A stretch of 64,000 nt of DNA from an uncultured Clostridia bacterium (GTDB taxonomy: Bacteria; Bacillota; Clostridia; TANB77; UBA1234). The notes beneath the pieces are model-generated. The model saw only the letters and a list, made by a program, of their open reading frames with translations, was not told the origin of the DNA and made no database searches. Location: the NCBI GenBank assembly GCA_934149305.1, contig CAKPEF010000007.1:13912-77911 (forward strand). The letters are read 5' to 3'. The first letter of the stretch is position 1; every line of letters begins with the position of its first letter. The position numbers and the translations under genes were made by a program. This document shows, piece after piece, positions 17,329 to 27,886 of the stretch.

Positions 17329-18018
17329 ATGAAGAAAAAAATACTAAAAAAAGCATTGGCAGGTGCAATGTTGGTAAGCATTTTTACATTTATACCAGTT
17401 GCAAAAACTAATGCGGAAACAGAAGATAATGTTTTTACAATTGATGATGCAATTACGAGTTCTGTCGAAAGGAAAGACAATACTTCTGTATTTACTGATG
17501 TCACAAATGATTATTGGGCCATTTCATATATTGAAACAATGAAAGAAATGGGCATAATAAATGGCTACGGAGATGGAACATTTAAACCAGAAAATGAGGT
17601 TAAACTTTGCGAATTTCTAAAAATGGCAACTGCTAGTATGGCAAAAGTTAATACAGATGTAAATTTGTCAGAAGGCACTCACTGGGTAACACCTTATGCA
17701 AAAGTAGCAAATCACATTTTGATCGCATCAGATTGTTATGAATATGAAGATTGGGAAAAGTATATAACAAGATCTAAAGCCGTTGAAATACTTTGGAAAT
17801 TATATGCGTTTAAGCATCCTAATGTAGAAGTGAATAAAAAAGGTGAGGAGTTAAAAGCATATTCTGATGAAGCACTAATAACAGATGAAAACTCGAGAAG
17901 ATATTTTGAATTTTGTATTCAATTAGGGTTAGTAGATGGTTTCGAAGATGGAACATTAAGACCACAAGCTACATTAACGAGAGCACAAGCTGCTAAATTG
18001 TTATTGTATGCTCAATAA
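17329..18018 (+). CDS. Secreted protein made of three S-layer homology (SLH) repeats
   Basis: A 230-residue protein with a signal peptide (basic MKKKILKKAL, hydrophobic core, cut near TNAETED). It contains three SLH motifs: FTDVTNDYWA...GYGDGTFKPEN (about 54-95), a degenerate middle repeat (THWVTPYAKVAN...ITRSKAVEIL) and YSDEALI...GFEDGTLRPQATLTRAQAAKLL (about 180-228). SLH triplets bind secondary cell-wall polymers. Since it has almost nothing but SLH, it may be a wall-bound scaffold or adaptor. The ATG at 17329 follows AAAGGAGGAG. It lies 20 bases upstream of the first giant surface protein, suggesting co-expression. Confidence 0.88.
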   Translation: MKKKILKKALAGAMLVSIFTFIPVAKTNAETEDNVFTIDDAITSSVERKDNTSVFTDVTNDYWAISYIETMKEMGIINGYGDGTFKPENEVKLCEFLKMATASMAKVNTDVNLSEGTHWVTPYAKVANHILIASDCYEYEDWEKYITRSKAVEILWKLYAFKHPNVEVNKKGEELKAYSDEALITDENSRRYFEFCIQLGLVDGFEDGTLRPQATLTRAQAAKLLLYAQ

Positions 18019-18041
18019 TATTTGAAGAAAGAGGTGAAATG

Positions 18042-21000
18042 ATGAAAAAGGTATTAAAAAATATGCTTTTGTGCTATGTAGTCATTACATTATGCATGAT
18101 ATGTTTTGCGAAAGATCCGGGTACTATAGGAGATATGGATGATCCCAATTACGAAAATGTACCTGGCGCAGCGGATCCAAGACAAAGATTTGTACAAATG
18201 CCTCCATATGAATGTGGAACAGCATATACAGTTTCTGAAACAGATGCGGATGGAAATATCATTGGTGAACCTATTACTCTTTATATAGCACCAGGTGAAG
18301 GCAATGGAGGAATGAAAGGATATAATGATGCAGATTTGAGAGCTGGAGAAATAGAGATATCAAGAGAGGACCTGGTAAAAACACTTCGTGAGTCGAATGA
18401 CCCAAAAGCAATAGAACTAGCGAATAAAATTGAAAATGGAACAGACTGTAGAATGCTAGCACAACAGTATATAGGTGATGTGTATGATCGTAAAACAGGA
18501 AAAAAGGATAGATGGACAATCGATGAGATTGCAACCGGAAAGGGCGAAGGCTATTTCGGATGGGGGAATATTGCATATGATTTAGATTCTTTATATTATA
18601 GATATAAAGATACATGGTATGATAAAGATGACAAAGATCCAAATCATGGCGTATATTATTTTCATCCGACACCAACACCAACACCAACACCAACACCAAC
18701 GCCAACACCAAGCGGTGGTGGGAAGGGAGGTAAAATTTCTCCAACACCAACGCCAACACCAACACCAAAACCGGAGGCAAAGTTTGGATTAGTTAAGGTT
18801 GGAAATGATGATTGTTTCACTACAACTGTAAGCACTGTGGCTAAAATAGAAAACCCGACTTTTAAAGTTGCAATGGGTAACCCAATACCTACAAGTGAAT
18901 CGCTTTCACTATCTGGTGATACCAACTGGATAGCAAATGTACAAGGCATCGAAATTTGGGGAGTAAAATTATATAAAATATCAGGTTTTACCGCATATGC
19001 CGAGTACCGTACTGGACGACGTAAAGTGAATACCGAGGTCAAGAAGGGAGGCGTTTGGCAGAATTCGGGTGATGGTGTTTGGTCTAGTGCTTCAATGTTG
19101 CCTCCAAATCAATTTGGAATTCGCTATAGTTGGGGTGAGTATGAGACAGAAACCATAGGACCCGTGGAGGTCAACTTGTCTAAGTACGCAGGAGAAAATG
19201 CAAATGCAATAAGCGTATATAGATATATAGGAAACTCATTTTTAGAGACTAGCTCTAATATTATAGTGACAAATCCAGCAGTTGGTGGGAGAGTATCTGC
19301 TGCATTAGAAACAGAAGCAAAAGATTTAAAGTTAGATAAAGAAACAAATTGTAGGGGACCTGCTGATGATCCAAGTAGTCGAATAATAAGATTTGTCACC
19401 ACAACTTCAATTGGAACTTTTAGCAGTAAAGAAGTGGCTGCACAAAAACTTGAAATGTATAGAAATAATCCTGATCCTGAAGATTATATTAAGACAGCAC
19501 CTGATGGACCTGCATTATTAAGCGGGCATTCAATCACTAAAACAAATTATTTGTGCAATGATGCAGTTACAGTAAATCCAAGAGCTAAATTTAATAATTT
19601 GCTAATAGAAAAAATACCTCTAATACCAAATAAGTCTGTTAATGATGCATATATAACAACCGAGGCAAAACATGTGGTTGGAAGAAGAGAAATAGATATT
19701 CCAGATGTAAATAATGTGAGAGTTCAAACTCCTATACATAATGAACTAACAATCACATCTCCATCTTTGAACCAATTAGAAGATATAAGTTTAAAGAGAG
19801 CAGAATGCAAGTTAGTTACATTAGATGATGAATTTACGGTGACTTTAAAATTAAATGGCTCAACACATTATTATGATGGTATAGTTGATGATTATGTAAA
19901 AAAATATGTAAAAAGAGTAGAGCTATATTGTGGTGTGTGCAATACAACTCTAGTATCAACCACATCAGACATACAAAGCACATATAGTCACACTTGTAAA
20001 GCTGATCCAGATAAAACAACAGATTTAATGTGGTATCCAATAAGATCTAAAGTATGGGTAGAAAACTTTGCCACAGGTGGTGCTGATCGAACAGAAGAAA
20101 AAATATATAATACACCAGATGATTACTACGTATTAACGCAAAGCAAAGGAGTACTTATACTAGGAAAGATATATGATTTGCAAGTAAGAGCAACAAATGA
20201 TCCAACTTGGAAGCTTAAAAATGCCGAAACACTTTCTTCATTACCAACAGGAGAAAGAGGTGATAATAAGATTACAACAAATAAATTCGGAATTAAATTA
20301 GGCTATACGGCATACTTTGATTTGAAAACTTTGGGAGCTGCTTCAAATAAAATCAATATAACTCCTAAGATATATTATGTTGATACAAATGGAAATAATT
20401 TAACAGATAATGTGGATTTATACTATAGAACTACAGATCAAAAATATAGAAAATTAGCAGATGAAGATATTGTTATAAAAATGACTGTGAACAGGACAAA
20501 AGGTGAAGAATATAATTCATCGTTTATGAAGGACAAGACCGAATCAACGAAAGCACTCAATATAGATTACAGTAAAGTATTAAATATAGGTGGTCTAAAG
20601 AAAATAATATTAACAGAAAATAATTCGACACTAGCAAAATATAAATATAGCGGTGACAGCAGATATGACTACATAAGATCTCCTATTAAAAATTCTAGAA
20701 GATGGTATGGAGAAGTAAGAGTACCAGCAAGTACTATAGTAGCCGAAAAAGGAGCAACAGTAGCAGAAATTTCTAGAGGTCAGAAAATAAAGAAAACAGG
20801 ATACTTAGTTGTAGTGTTTGAAAGCATAGAAACTGGTGCAAATGCAAGTAACAATTACTTAAAATATAGCATAGGCAGAGATGCAGATGGTGTTCAGTTC
20901 TCACCTAATGGCACAAATCTAGTTTCACCATCGATAATGTACAACGAAAAAACAAATAATGGTGCACAAGCATTAAAAGCATCAATAAAGTTACCTAACG

Positions 21001-21101
21001 GAAGTACATTTAGTTCATATCCACAGACAGATGCGCCAATAATTGTTTATGATGTATCACTTCGTGCCAATAATGATTTAGAAAGCATCGGAACACACTA
21101 A
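18042..21101 (+). CDS. Giant secreted surface protein with Thr-Pro linker, paralogue 1
   Basis: About 1019 residues with a signal peptide (LLCYVVITLCMICFA), an N-terminal domain of about 190 residues, a (TP)n linker (about residues 208-245, two runs separated by SGGGKGG), and a long C-terminal region. The C-terminal region shares blocks with the genes at 30582 and 36362: NPIPTSE-LS-SG-TNW, NDVRVHTPIHNEL-like, YxGVCNTT...C (a CxxC...C pair), LTQSKGVLILGKIYDLQVR, KLGYTAYFDLKTLG, SRRWYGEVRVPA and the C-terminal YDVSLRANND. It has no sortase motif. The function is unknown. It follows the SLH protein and may be a wall-associated fibre or adhesin. ATG 18042 is preferred to 18039 because of spacing from GAGGTG. 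Confidence 0.75.
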   Translation: MKKVLKNMLLCYVVITLCMICFAKDPGTIGDMDDPNYENVPGAADPRQRFVQMPPYECGTAYTVSETDADGNIIGEPITLYIAPGEGNGGMKGYNDADLRAGEIEISREDLVKTLRESNDPKAIELANKIENGTDCRMLAQQYIGDVYDRKTGKKDRWTIDEIATGKGEGYFGWGNIAYDLDSLYYRYKDTWYDKDDKDPNHGVYYFHPTPTPTPTPTPTPTPSGGGKGGKISPTPTPTPTPKPEAKFGLVKVGNDDCFTTTVSTVAKIENPTFKVAMGNPIPTSESLSLSGDTNWIANVQGIEIWGVKLYKISGFTAYAEYRTGRRKVNTEVKKGGVWQNSGDGVWSSASMLPPNQFGIRYSWGEYETETIGPVEVNLSKYAGENANAISVYRYIGNSFLETSSNIIVTNPAVGGRVSAALETEAKDLKLDKETNCRGPADDPSSRIIRFVTTTSIGTFSSKEVAAQKLEMYRNNPDPEDYIKTAPDGPALLSGHSITKTNYLCNDAVTVNPRAKFNNLLIEKIPLIPNKSVNDAYITTEAKHVVGRREIDIPDVNNVRVQTPIHNELTITSPSLNQLEDISLKRAECKLVTLDDEFTVTLKLNGSTHYYDGIVDDYVKKYVKRVELYCGVCNTTLVSTTSDIQSTYSHTCKADPDKTTDLMWYPIRSKVWVENFATGGADRTEEKIYNTPDDYYVLTQSKGVLILGKIYDLQVRATNDPTWKLKNAETLSSLPTGERGDNKITTNKFGIKLGYTAYFDLKTLGAASNKINITPKIYYVDTNGNNLTDNVDLYYRTTDQKYRKLADEDIVIKMTVNRTKGEEYNSSFMKDKTESTKALNIDYSKVLNIGGLKKIILTENNSTLAKYKYSGDSRYDYIRSPIKNSRRWYGEVRVPASTIVAEKGATVAEISRGQKIKKTGYLVVVFESIETGANASNNYLKYSIGRDADGVQFSPNGTNLVSPSIMYNEKTNNGAQALKASIKLPNGSTFSSYPQTDAPIIVYDVSLRANNDLESIGTH

Positions 21102-21122
21102 TAATTAAAAATATTATAACGA

Positions 21123-21161
21123 AAAAGTGGCAAGATAAAAAAGTCTTGTCGCTTTTTTGCG
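21123..21161 (+). terminator. Terminator after surface protein 1
   Basis: Stem AAAAAGTGGCAAGA / TCTTGTCGCTTTTTT with T-run. Confidence 0.8.
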
Positions 21162-21192
21162 TTATATGGTATATAATAAAAATGTTGAAAAC

Positions 21193-21350
21193 GAGTACTC
21201 AAGCAGAGCTTGTGCTCCATAAAAAACAATCGGTAGCAACACATAAAAACAAAAACTACATGATACTATAACTAATTGAACACATCAAACTTAAAAATAA
21301 TGTAGCGGAGCACAGTGTGCTCCATAAAAACTAATTACTAGCAGTACACA
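21193..21350. repeat. Two palindromic elements in the CTAATTGAACAC backbone
   Basis: A variant core (CAGAGCTTGTGCTCC) at 21193-21221 and a full core at 21302-21326 are separated by the same backbone as the 15.7-kb array. Confidence 0.8.
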
Positions 21351-21417
21351 TCTGCATTGTTTATATATTCAATAATATTGGTTATAAAAAAAACAAAAAA
21401 GCAAGGGAGTGTAAAAT

Positions 21418-22917
21418 GTGCTTAAAATTCTCATCGCTTTAGTAATGATTGAACTAATATTTATAGTATGTGATTCTAAAACATTTAACGAACCATACGG
21501 TAATTCACTTCAAAAAATAATAGTAATATCTATAATCACCATTTTTATAGTTTTTTTAGTTTCAAAGCCAATTTCTAATTGGACGTACACAGGAGAGAAA
21601 TATGACATTTATAATAAATATCTTGTCGATGCTATAATAAATCATAAAACTAGTATTGATATAGAGCCTTCGCAAGCACTCAAAAATTTAGAAAATCCAT
21701 ACGATGTTAATTCAAGAGAGGGCGTACAATATTATTTTGATACGGCATACTACAAAGAAAAATACTATGTTTATTATGGCGTAGTTCCTGCAATAATATT
21801 ATTAGTTCCATATAAATTAGTTACGGGCCTATATCTAAAAACAGAAGTAGCGACAATGATTTTTGTTTTATTGTCAATAATTATAAATGTGAGGCTGACA
21901 ATAGAAATTTATAAAAGATGGTTTAAAAATCTTCCATTTAAAATGCTGCTTATGTTTATAATAAGTAACTTAATTGCTGGATCGTATATGTGGATAACAT
22001 GGCGAATGTGGGTATACGAACTAGTAACAATGGCTGGGTTATTTTTTGTACAGCTTGGACTGCTTTTAATAATAAACGCAACCTGTAACAAAGAAAAAAT
22101 AAAATATACAAAAGTATTTTTATCATGTTTATGTATGGCGCTTGCTGTTGGTTGTAGACCTAATTTAGTTTTTGCTTCAATCATAATGTTACCATTTTTA
22201 ATAGATATATTAAAAAATGTTGGCAAGAGCAAAATTGGTATAGCAATAATAAGCATTGTACTACCATATTTAATTGTTGCAGTTCCGCTTATGGTATATA
22301 ATTACACAAGATTTGGAAGTATTTTTGAATTTGGAGCAAGATATCAGCTAACAATAACAAATGTAAATGAAACAGTTGGAAAAATAACAGATATACCAAA
22401 AGGACTGTATAAATATTTTATAGAAACAGTGCGTGGTAAAAAAGAATTCCCTTATATAGGATTAGACACGGGCACAAAAGGTTTTACAAGTAATTATTAT
22501 AATGGCGGAACAGTGGGTGGAATACTATTCTTGAATTTAACTTTAATAGGTTTAACATTGTTACCAGTCTGCATTACAGAAACAAAAGATAAGATCTTAA
22601 AAACTTTGCTTTGGCTTTTGCCAATTACAGGTATAATTATAGCGACTATAACAGTTATAATGGCAGGAAGTCATCATAGATACATAATAGATTTTTTCTA
22701 TCTCTTTACAATAGATGCGATGATTATATGGTGTATAATTTATGAAAAAATACCGGCGAAAAAAACAGTTTTTGCGCTAATTGTATTTTTAATATTAGCA
22801 AGTTTATTTATAAATTTTTGTGCAACATATTTATCATCAGAATATGACTTTTTAAAGAATTTGGCACCAAAAACATATGAATTTTGGAGAGAATTAATGA
22901 CATTTGAAAAACGATAA
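21418..22917 (+). CDS. Multi-pass membrane protein, probable GT-C-type glycosyltransferase
   Basis: A 499-residue protein with about 11-12 membrane segments. After the first two segments there is an exterior loop rich in Tyr (REGVQYYFDTAYYKEKYYVYYG), typical of clostridial GT-C-like proteins that move sugars from lipid carriers outside the cell. No reliable catalytic residue could be fixed by eye. The GTG at 21418 is the start: AGGGAG lies 9 bases before, and the neighbouring ATG at 21416 is out of frame and closes at once. It lies between surface protein 1 and the PMT gene. Confidence 0.65.
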   Translation: MLKILIALVMIELIFIVCDSKTFNEPYGNSLQKIIVISIITIFIVFLVSKPISNWTYTGEKYDIYNKYLVDAIINHKTSIDIEPSQALKNLENPYDVNSREGVQYYFDTAYYKEKYYVYYGVVPAIILLVPYKLVTGLYLKTEVATMIFVLLSIIINVRLTIEIYKRWFKNLPFKMLLMFIISNLIAGSYMWITWRMWVYELVTMAGLFFVQLGLLLIINATCNKEKIKYTKVFLSCLCMALAVGCRPNLVFASIIMLPFLIDILKNVGKSKIGIAIISIVLPYLIVAVPLMVYNYTRFGSIFEFGARYQLTITNVNETVGKITDIPKGLYKYFIETVRGKKEFPYIGLDTGTKGFTSNYYNGGTVGGILFLNLTLIGLTLLPVCITETKDKILKTLLWLLPITGIIIATITVIMAGSHHRYIIDFFYLFTIDAMIIWCIIYEKIPAKKTVFALIVFLILASLFINFCATYLSSEYDFLKNLAPKTYEFWRELMTFEKR

Positions 22918-22940
22918 TATAAACTAACTTTTGAAGAAAG

Positions 22941-23315
22941 CTAATGTGGCGGAGCTTAAGCGTATTTCATAAAAAATTATTAGTAGTAGCACATAAAAAT
23001 TATATAAATAATATAACTAATTAAATACATCAAACCTTATAAATGGCACTAAAAAGTGTAGCGGAGCACAGCGTGCTCCATAAGAAATTATTGATAGTAG
23101 TACACAAAAACGAAATTGGAAAAATGTTATAGTTAGTAATGGAGCACACTGTGCTCCGCTACGAATTCTAATTGATAATAGTACACCAAAATGAAATTGG
23201 AAAAATGTTATAGTTAGTAATGGAGCACGCTGTGCTCCGCTACGAATCCTAATTGATAATAGTACACTAAAATAAAATTGAAAAAATATTATAATTAGTA
23301 AACCCAACCCCAAAA
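22941..23315. repeat. Complex array of palindromic elements in both orientations
   Basis: Cores at 22946-22971 (degenerate) and 23058-23082 (forward), then 23140-23162 and 23220-23243 in reverse (TGGAGCACACTGTGCTCCGC). The last two sit in a unit of about 80 bases (TTGATAATAGTACAC...ATTGGAAAAATGTTATAGTT) repeated almost exactly. No gene is present. Confidence 0.9.
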
Positions 23316-23327
23316 AGGAGGAAAATA

Positions 23328-25838
23328 ATGAAATCAAAAAAGAAAATATACATAACGTTCTTTTTAATAATATGGTTTATTCTCATGGTTATCTTCAATA
23401 TAAAGCCAGAGAAAGAAGAAAAGTTTGATACATTAGAAAATAGCGGAAGAATAATAGAAAATTTTGATTCAATAAGCGCTTGGCAAACATATGATTATGA
23501 GAGGGACTTTTTAAGCAATCAAGGCTCAAAAATTTCAATCGTAAATAATGGATATGAAGGAAAATCACTTTTGATTTCTGGTGATGTTTTAAATGATGTG
23601 AGGGTATATAAAACAATAAAATTATCGCCAAACTCTTATTATAAAGTATCTGTTATGCTAAAAGCAAAAACATCAGAAGATGGTTGTGGTGCTTCTGTAT
23701 CAGCGCTTTATTGTGACGAAAAATATAATCTCAAAGATACAAATGATGAATGGGTAAATGTAGAATTTTATATAAAAACTGAAGAACAGCAAAATAAGTT
23801 TGACCTAAGCCTTGGCGTAGGAGGACATTCAGAAGTTTCAAGTGGATATGCATATTTTGATAATTTTATATTAGAAAAAGTAAATACAGAAAATGTGCCA
23901 GATGATGCAGATATAATAACATTTGAAAAATTTAATGATGATGAAATAGTAAAAGAAACATTACCTATAAAGTCTTGGACAATAGTTGCAACACTTGTAG
24001 TATTGCTAGTAATTTTAGCTGATATAGTAATAGAAAAAGAAGGTAAAGAATTAAAAGATAATCAAAAACTATCTAAAAAAGATTATATAATAATTGCAAT
24101 TCTTACAATAATTTGTGCGATAATTTCTTTTTGCAAATTAGGAAACACATATGCCACAAAAACATATTGGAAGGCTGGTGAAGAAGGCGAATATATAACA
24201 GTAAAATTTGATGATTTAGTAAGTATTGACTGTATAGCACATTGTGGGAATAAAGTAGAAGGTGGATATTATAGAATATTATCATCAGAAGATGGAGAAA
24301 ATTATACTGAAGAAATCACACTTGGAGAATTTGAAGATGGTGGCACAGACACGCAAAAAATCAAAGCGGCATTTTATGAATGGAGACTTGATTATGACCT
24401 TGACATATATGCAAAATATATAAAAATAGAATGTGTAGAGCCAGGGTGGGGAATAAATGAACTTTCATTTTTGACTATGGATGAAGATGAAAAATATGAG
24501 ATATTACCATTCGAAATAGAAGAATTTTCTTTTTCAAAAAATTCAGTAGGTACACCAGAAATGTTATTTGATGAGCAAGAAATGGTCCCAACTAGAGTTG
24601 ATTATATGTATGGAATATATTTTGACGAAGTGTACTTTCCACAAACAGCATACGATCAACTAAACGGAAATGACTTGTATGAAGTTACACATCCACCGTT
24701 TGGAAAAACGTTAATTTCAATAGGAATACAATTATTTGGAATGACTCCATTTGGCTGGAGATTCATGGGAACACTGTTCGGAGTGCTTTTAGTTCCACTT
24801 ATGTATTTATTTGGAATGAAGATATTCAAAAACAGAAAATTTGCATTTGTTACAGCATTTTTAATAATGTTTGATTTTATGAGATTTGCACAAACTAGAC
24901 TTGCAACGATAGATTCATATGCAACGTTTTTTGTCTTATGTATGTACTATTTTATGTTTGACTATTTTATAGAAAAAACTAAAAAGAATGAAACAAAATC
25001 AGACTTAAAAACTTCGCTTAAACCACTATTACTTTGTGGAATTATGTTTGGAATTGGTGCGGCTACAAAATGGAGTTGTATATATGCAGCAGTTGGACTT
25101 GCATTTTTGTTCTTCATTGCCAAATTCTATGAATATTTGAATGTTAAAAATGAAAAAGAAGAACTAAAAAAATGGTTTAAAAAAGATTTTATGCCAACAT
25201 GTGCATGGTGTGTTTTATTTTTTGTAATAATACCTATAATAATATATTCATTAACATATATACCATATAAGCAATCACATCCGGGAGAAAGTTTATTTGA
25301 GATTATTACAACTAATATAAGGTTTATGTTTAAATTCCATAGTAGCTTAGTAGACATACATCCATATGAATCAGCATGGTGGAGTTGGCCGATAAATTTA
25401 AGACCATTACTTGCATTTATTGGTTACGATTTTTCGAATAATACATGTTCTACAATTGCATCGTTTGGAAATCCAGCAGTATGGATTACATCAACAATTG
25501 CAATTATAGTTTCAATAATATTTACAATAAAAGATAAAGACAGAAGAGGACTATTTTTATTAGTAGCATATATATTTCAAGTTATGCCATGGATTTTAAT
25601 AACAAGAAGTTCATTTATATATGCATACTTTATACCACTACCATATGCAATAATGTCAATTGTATATTGTATTCAGAAAATAAGCAAAAATAGAAAAATA
25701 GATAACATATTGTTGATAGTATATTTATTAGTTGTACTTGCACTGTTTATTGCATTTTTCCCAGCAATAAGTGGAATGTGGGTTGATAGAGATTATCTTA
25801 TAAGTTTAGAATGGTTGCCAACATGGACATTAGATTAA
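23328..25838 (+). CDS. PMT-family protein mannosyltransferase (GT39) with extracellular N-terminal domains
   Basis: An 836-residue protein. A membrane segment at 7-23 is followed by an exterior carbohydrate-binding-like domain (about 35-200), two membrane segments (about 215-275), a discoidin-like domain (about 280-395, GEYITVKFDDL...YYRILSSEDGENYTE) and then the PMT catalytic region: FDEVYFPQTAYD (acidic pair after the first membrane helix), THPPFGKTLISIGI, about 10 membrane segments, and loop WSWPINLRPL. Such enzymes transfer a sugar from a polyprenyl phosphate to Ser/Thr of secreted proteins. The Thr-Pro linkers of the adjacent giant proteins are plausible acceptors. AAAGGAGG precedes the ATG. 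Confidence 0.87.
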   Translation: MKSKKKIYITFFLIIWFILMVIFNIKPEKEEKFDTLENSGRIIENFDSISAWQTYDYERDFLSNQGSKISIVNNGYEGKSLLISGDVLNDVRVYKTIKLSPNSYYKVSVMLKAKTSEDGCGASVSALYCDEKYNLKDTNDEWVNVEFYIKTEEQQNKFDLSLGVGGHSEVSSGYAYFDNFILEKVNTENVPDDADIITFEKFNDDEIVKETLPIKSWTIVATLVVLLVILADIVIEKEGKELKDNQKLSKKDYIIIAILTIICAIISFCKLGNTYATKTYWKAGEEGEYITVKFDDLVSIDCIAHCGNKVEGGYYRILSSEDGENYTEEITLGEFEDGGTDTQKIKAAFYEWRLDYDLDIYAKYIKIECVEPGWGINELSFLTMDEDEKYEILPFEIEEFSFSKNSVGTPEMLFDEQEMVPTRVDYMYGIYFDEVYFPQTAYDQLNGNDLYEVTHPPFGKTLISIGIQLFGMTPFGWRFMGTLFGVLLVPLMYLFGMKIFKNRKFAFVTAFLIMFDFMRFAQTRLATIDSYATFFVLCMYYFMFDYFIEKTKKNETKSDLKTSLKPLLLCGIMFGIGAATKWSCIYAAVGLAFLFFIAKFYEYLNVKNEKEELKKWFKKDFMPTCAWCVLFFVIIPIIIYSLTYIPYKQSHPGESLFEIITTNIRFMFKFHSSLVDIHPYESAWWSWPINLRPLLAFIGYDFSNNTCSTIASFGNPAVWITSTIAIIVSIIFTIKDKDRRGLFLLVAYIFQVMPWILITRSSFIYAYFIPLPYAIMSIVYCIQKISKNRKIDNILLIVYLLVVLALFIAFFPAISGMWVDRDYLISLEWLPTWTLD

Positions 25839-25867
25839 AATAAATATTACTCAAACAATAAAAAATG

Positions 25868-25895
25868 TTACACAGAAAATATATTATGATATAAT
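25868..25895 (+). promoter_or_regulatory. Promoter of the 25947 gene
   Basis: TTACAC, a 16-base spacer and TATAAT. A second TATAAT lies 20 bases further on, so two start points are possible. Confidence 0.55.
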
Positions 25896-25946
25896 AAAAA
25901 TAATTAGTGTATAATTCTTATACTATATAAAAATGAGGAGGTTGCA

Positions 25947-27818
25947 ATGGAAGAAAACAAAAATAAAAATAAAATAATTCCGATAGTAATGACAGTAATT
26001 ATAGTGCTATTGGTAATTGGTTTTTTTGTGATAAAAGATACTATGATTAAACAAGAAGTAAATAAAGTCTCAAAATTATTAACCCAAAACCAAAATATAG
26101 TTTCAATGTATGAAAATACGAAAAATAAACTATCAGAAGATGGTGAAAGAAACATCGAAATAACACTAAGTAATGAACTTTTATCATCAAGCAATCCGAT
26201 TTTATCATTCTTAGGTAGTAAGGTAAATTTGATAACAAATATTGTTGCCAAAAACCAAAATGTAGATGCTACTACAAGCTTAAATATTGGTAAAAAAGAG
26301 ATTCAAAAAATAGAATTCTTAAAAGAACAGGGAACGTTAGCATTTAATATACCAGTGTTAAAAGAAGAGTATTTATCAATAACAAATGAAAATTTAGATG
26401 AACTAATGAAAAGATTTGGCTTTATAACTGGTGATAACACAAACAATGAAAAATTTATAGAAGATTCAAAGCAAATATATGCAAAGTATTATGAAAAATT
26501 AAAAAATGCAGTAAAAAATTATATAGTAAGACAAAATGCAGAAATAGAAATCGGCGGTCAAAAATATAAAACTAAAGAATATAAAATAAGCCTTGGAACA
26601 TTAGAGTTAGATGATATTGCATTAGAAATCTTGAATGAATTAAAAGATGATGACGAAACAATAAAATTTTTAGCAAAAGCATATGTAGAGAGCGAATATT
26701 ATAAAAATACGTCTAATCCTAAAACAGCAGATGAATTTGCTGAAGAATTAAAAGCTAAAATCTTGGAACAATACAATAAAATAAAAGACAAAGACTATAT
26801 AAATGAAAAGATATACTCAAACATAGTGGTAATTGATTTATATGAATATGAGAACAAAACAATAAAAACAGTAATAAGATATGATAAATTAGACACTATG
26901 TATATTGTAGAACTAGATGCGATTTCAGATAATAATAAAGATAATGTTTTAATATCTACTTATATAAAAGAAAAAAACGAACAACTAGCGTTAGATGTGA
27001 AGTTTGAAGGAGAAACTAAAGAAGACTATAGTGCAAAGGTTACTGTAGTAATAAATGGAACATCAATTCCACTTGCAGATATAAAAGTTAAAAATGTAGA
27101 TAATTCTACTAAAACACCAAGGAAGATAAATAGTTTACAGCCGATATTATTAAACAAAGCATCAGACTACGATATAGCCTTAATAAAAAAGAACTTTATG
27201 GAGCTTATACAGTCAATTAGTGATATAAAAAAGCCAGAAGAAGGCAGTAAAAAATACGGAAAAGGCGATTTTGAACTAAATGATCCAGAAAACCAAGTGA
27301 AAATAGTAGATGAGTATAAAGAAAAAATAGCAGAAATAAAAATAGGCGACAAAAAAGAAGATATAATAGCAAAATATGGAGAACCAGGAAAAGTAGAAGA
27401 AACAAATGCTGGTTTAGAAATTCTAACTTGGTACAAAGATGAAGAGAAAAAGATAGTATTATTTTCTGTAAGCATAAGAAATGGCACTGTTGGTACGATA
27501 AGTACAACAGCCCACTCAAGCATGGAAGATAATGTTCAAATATCCACAGAAATAAAAACAGAAATAGAAGATTTAGAACCACTTGCAAGCAAAATAACAA
27601 TACCAAGTGAAATAGGCGGAGAAGGAACAATGACAAAAGAAGATGTTATAAAAATACTTGGTAATGGTTATATAGAAACATATAGAAATGTTGGTGGATA
27701 TTCAGTCTTAAGATGGTATGACAAAAACGAAAACGTAATAGAAGTAGGATTCGATTCAAAAGATAGAGCATGGTGTAAAACAAATGTAATAGCAGATGGC
27801 CGTGAAAGCTTAAATTAA
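25947..27818 (+). CDS. Membrane-anchored extracellular protein with two SmpA/BLIP-like repeats, paralogue A
   Basis: A 623-residue protein with a basic N-terminus, one membrane anchor (about 11-30), a long extracellular region containing YKTKEYKISLGTLE, and a C-terminal pair of small domains: KKEDIIAKYGEPGKVEE...LTWYKDEEKKIVLFSV (about 470-520) and TKEDVIKILGNGYIE...LRWYDKNENVIEVGF (about 555-600). These look like the SmpA/OmlA or BLIP-type fold (xxDVIxxLGxPxx...WY). The 34434 gene is a clear paralogue of equal length. Role unknown. Being beside PMT, GT-C and surface proteins, it may be a lipid- or wall-side partner of them. Confidence 0.72.
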   Translation: MEENKNKNKIIPIVMTVIIVLLVIGFFVIKDTMIKQEVNKVSKLLTQNQNIVSMYENTKNKLSEDGERNIEITLSNELLSSSNPILSFLGSKVNLITNIVAKNQNVDATTSLNIGKKEIQKIEFLKEQGTLAFNIPVLKEEYLSITNENLDELMKRFGFITGDNTNNEKFIEDSKQIYAKYYEKLKNAVKNYIVRQNAEIEIGGQKYKTKEYKISLGTLELDDIALEILNELKDDDETIKFLAKAYVESEYYKNTSNPKTADEFAEELKAKILEQYNKIKDKDYINEKIYSNIVVIDLYEYENKTIKTVIRYDKLDTMYIVELDAISDNNKDNVLISTYIKEKNEQLALDVKFEGETKEDYSAKVTVVINGTSIPLADIKVKNVDNSTKTPRKINSLQPILLNKASDYDIALIKKNFMELIQSISDIKKPEEGSKKYGKGDFELNDPENQVKIVDEYKEKIAEIKIGDKKEDIIAKYGEPGKVEETNAGLEILTWYKDEEKKIVLFSVSIRNGTVGTISTTAHSSMEDNVQISTEIKTEIEDLEPLASKITIPSEIGGEGTMTKEDVIKILGNGYIETYRNVGGYSVLRWYDKNENVIEVGFDSKDRAWCKTNVIADGRESLN

Positions 27819-27829
27819 AAGAAACTAAA

Positions 27830-27863
27830 TGAGCGGTAATATATTTAATGTATTACCGCTTTT
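27830..27863 (+). terminator. Terminator after the 25947 gene
   Basis: Stem GAGCGGTAATA / TATTACCGCTTTT with T-run. Confidence 0.75.
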
Positions 27864-27886
27864 ACATAATAGGGTGGAGGAAACAA

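Noticed and set aside
18662..19042. Minus-strand ORF rich in Val-Gly opposite the Thr-Pro linker
   Set aside because: It is the complement of the ACACCAACACC repeat of a clear secreted protein and has no ribosome site. The same applies to the shadows at 31031-31735 and 37027-37335.
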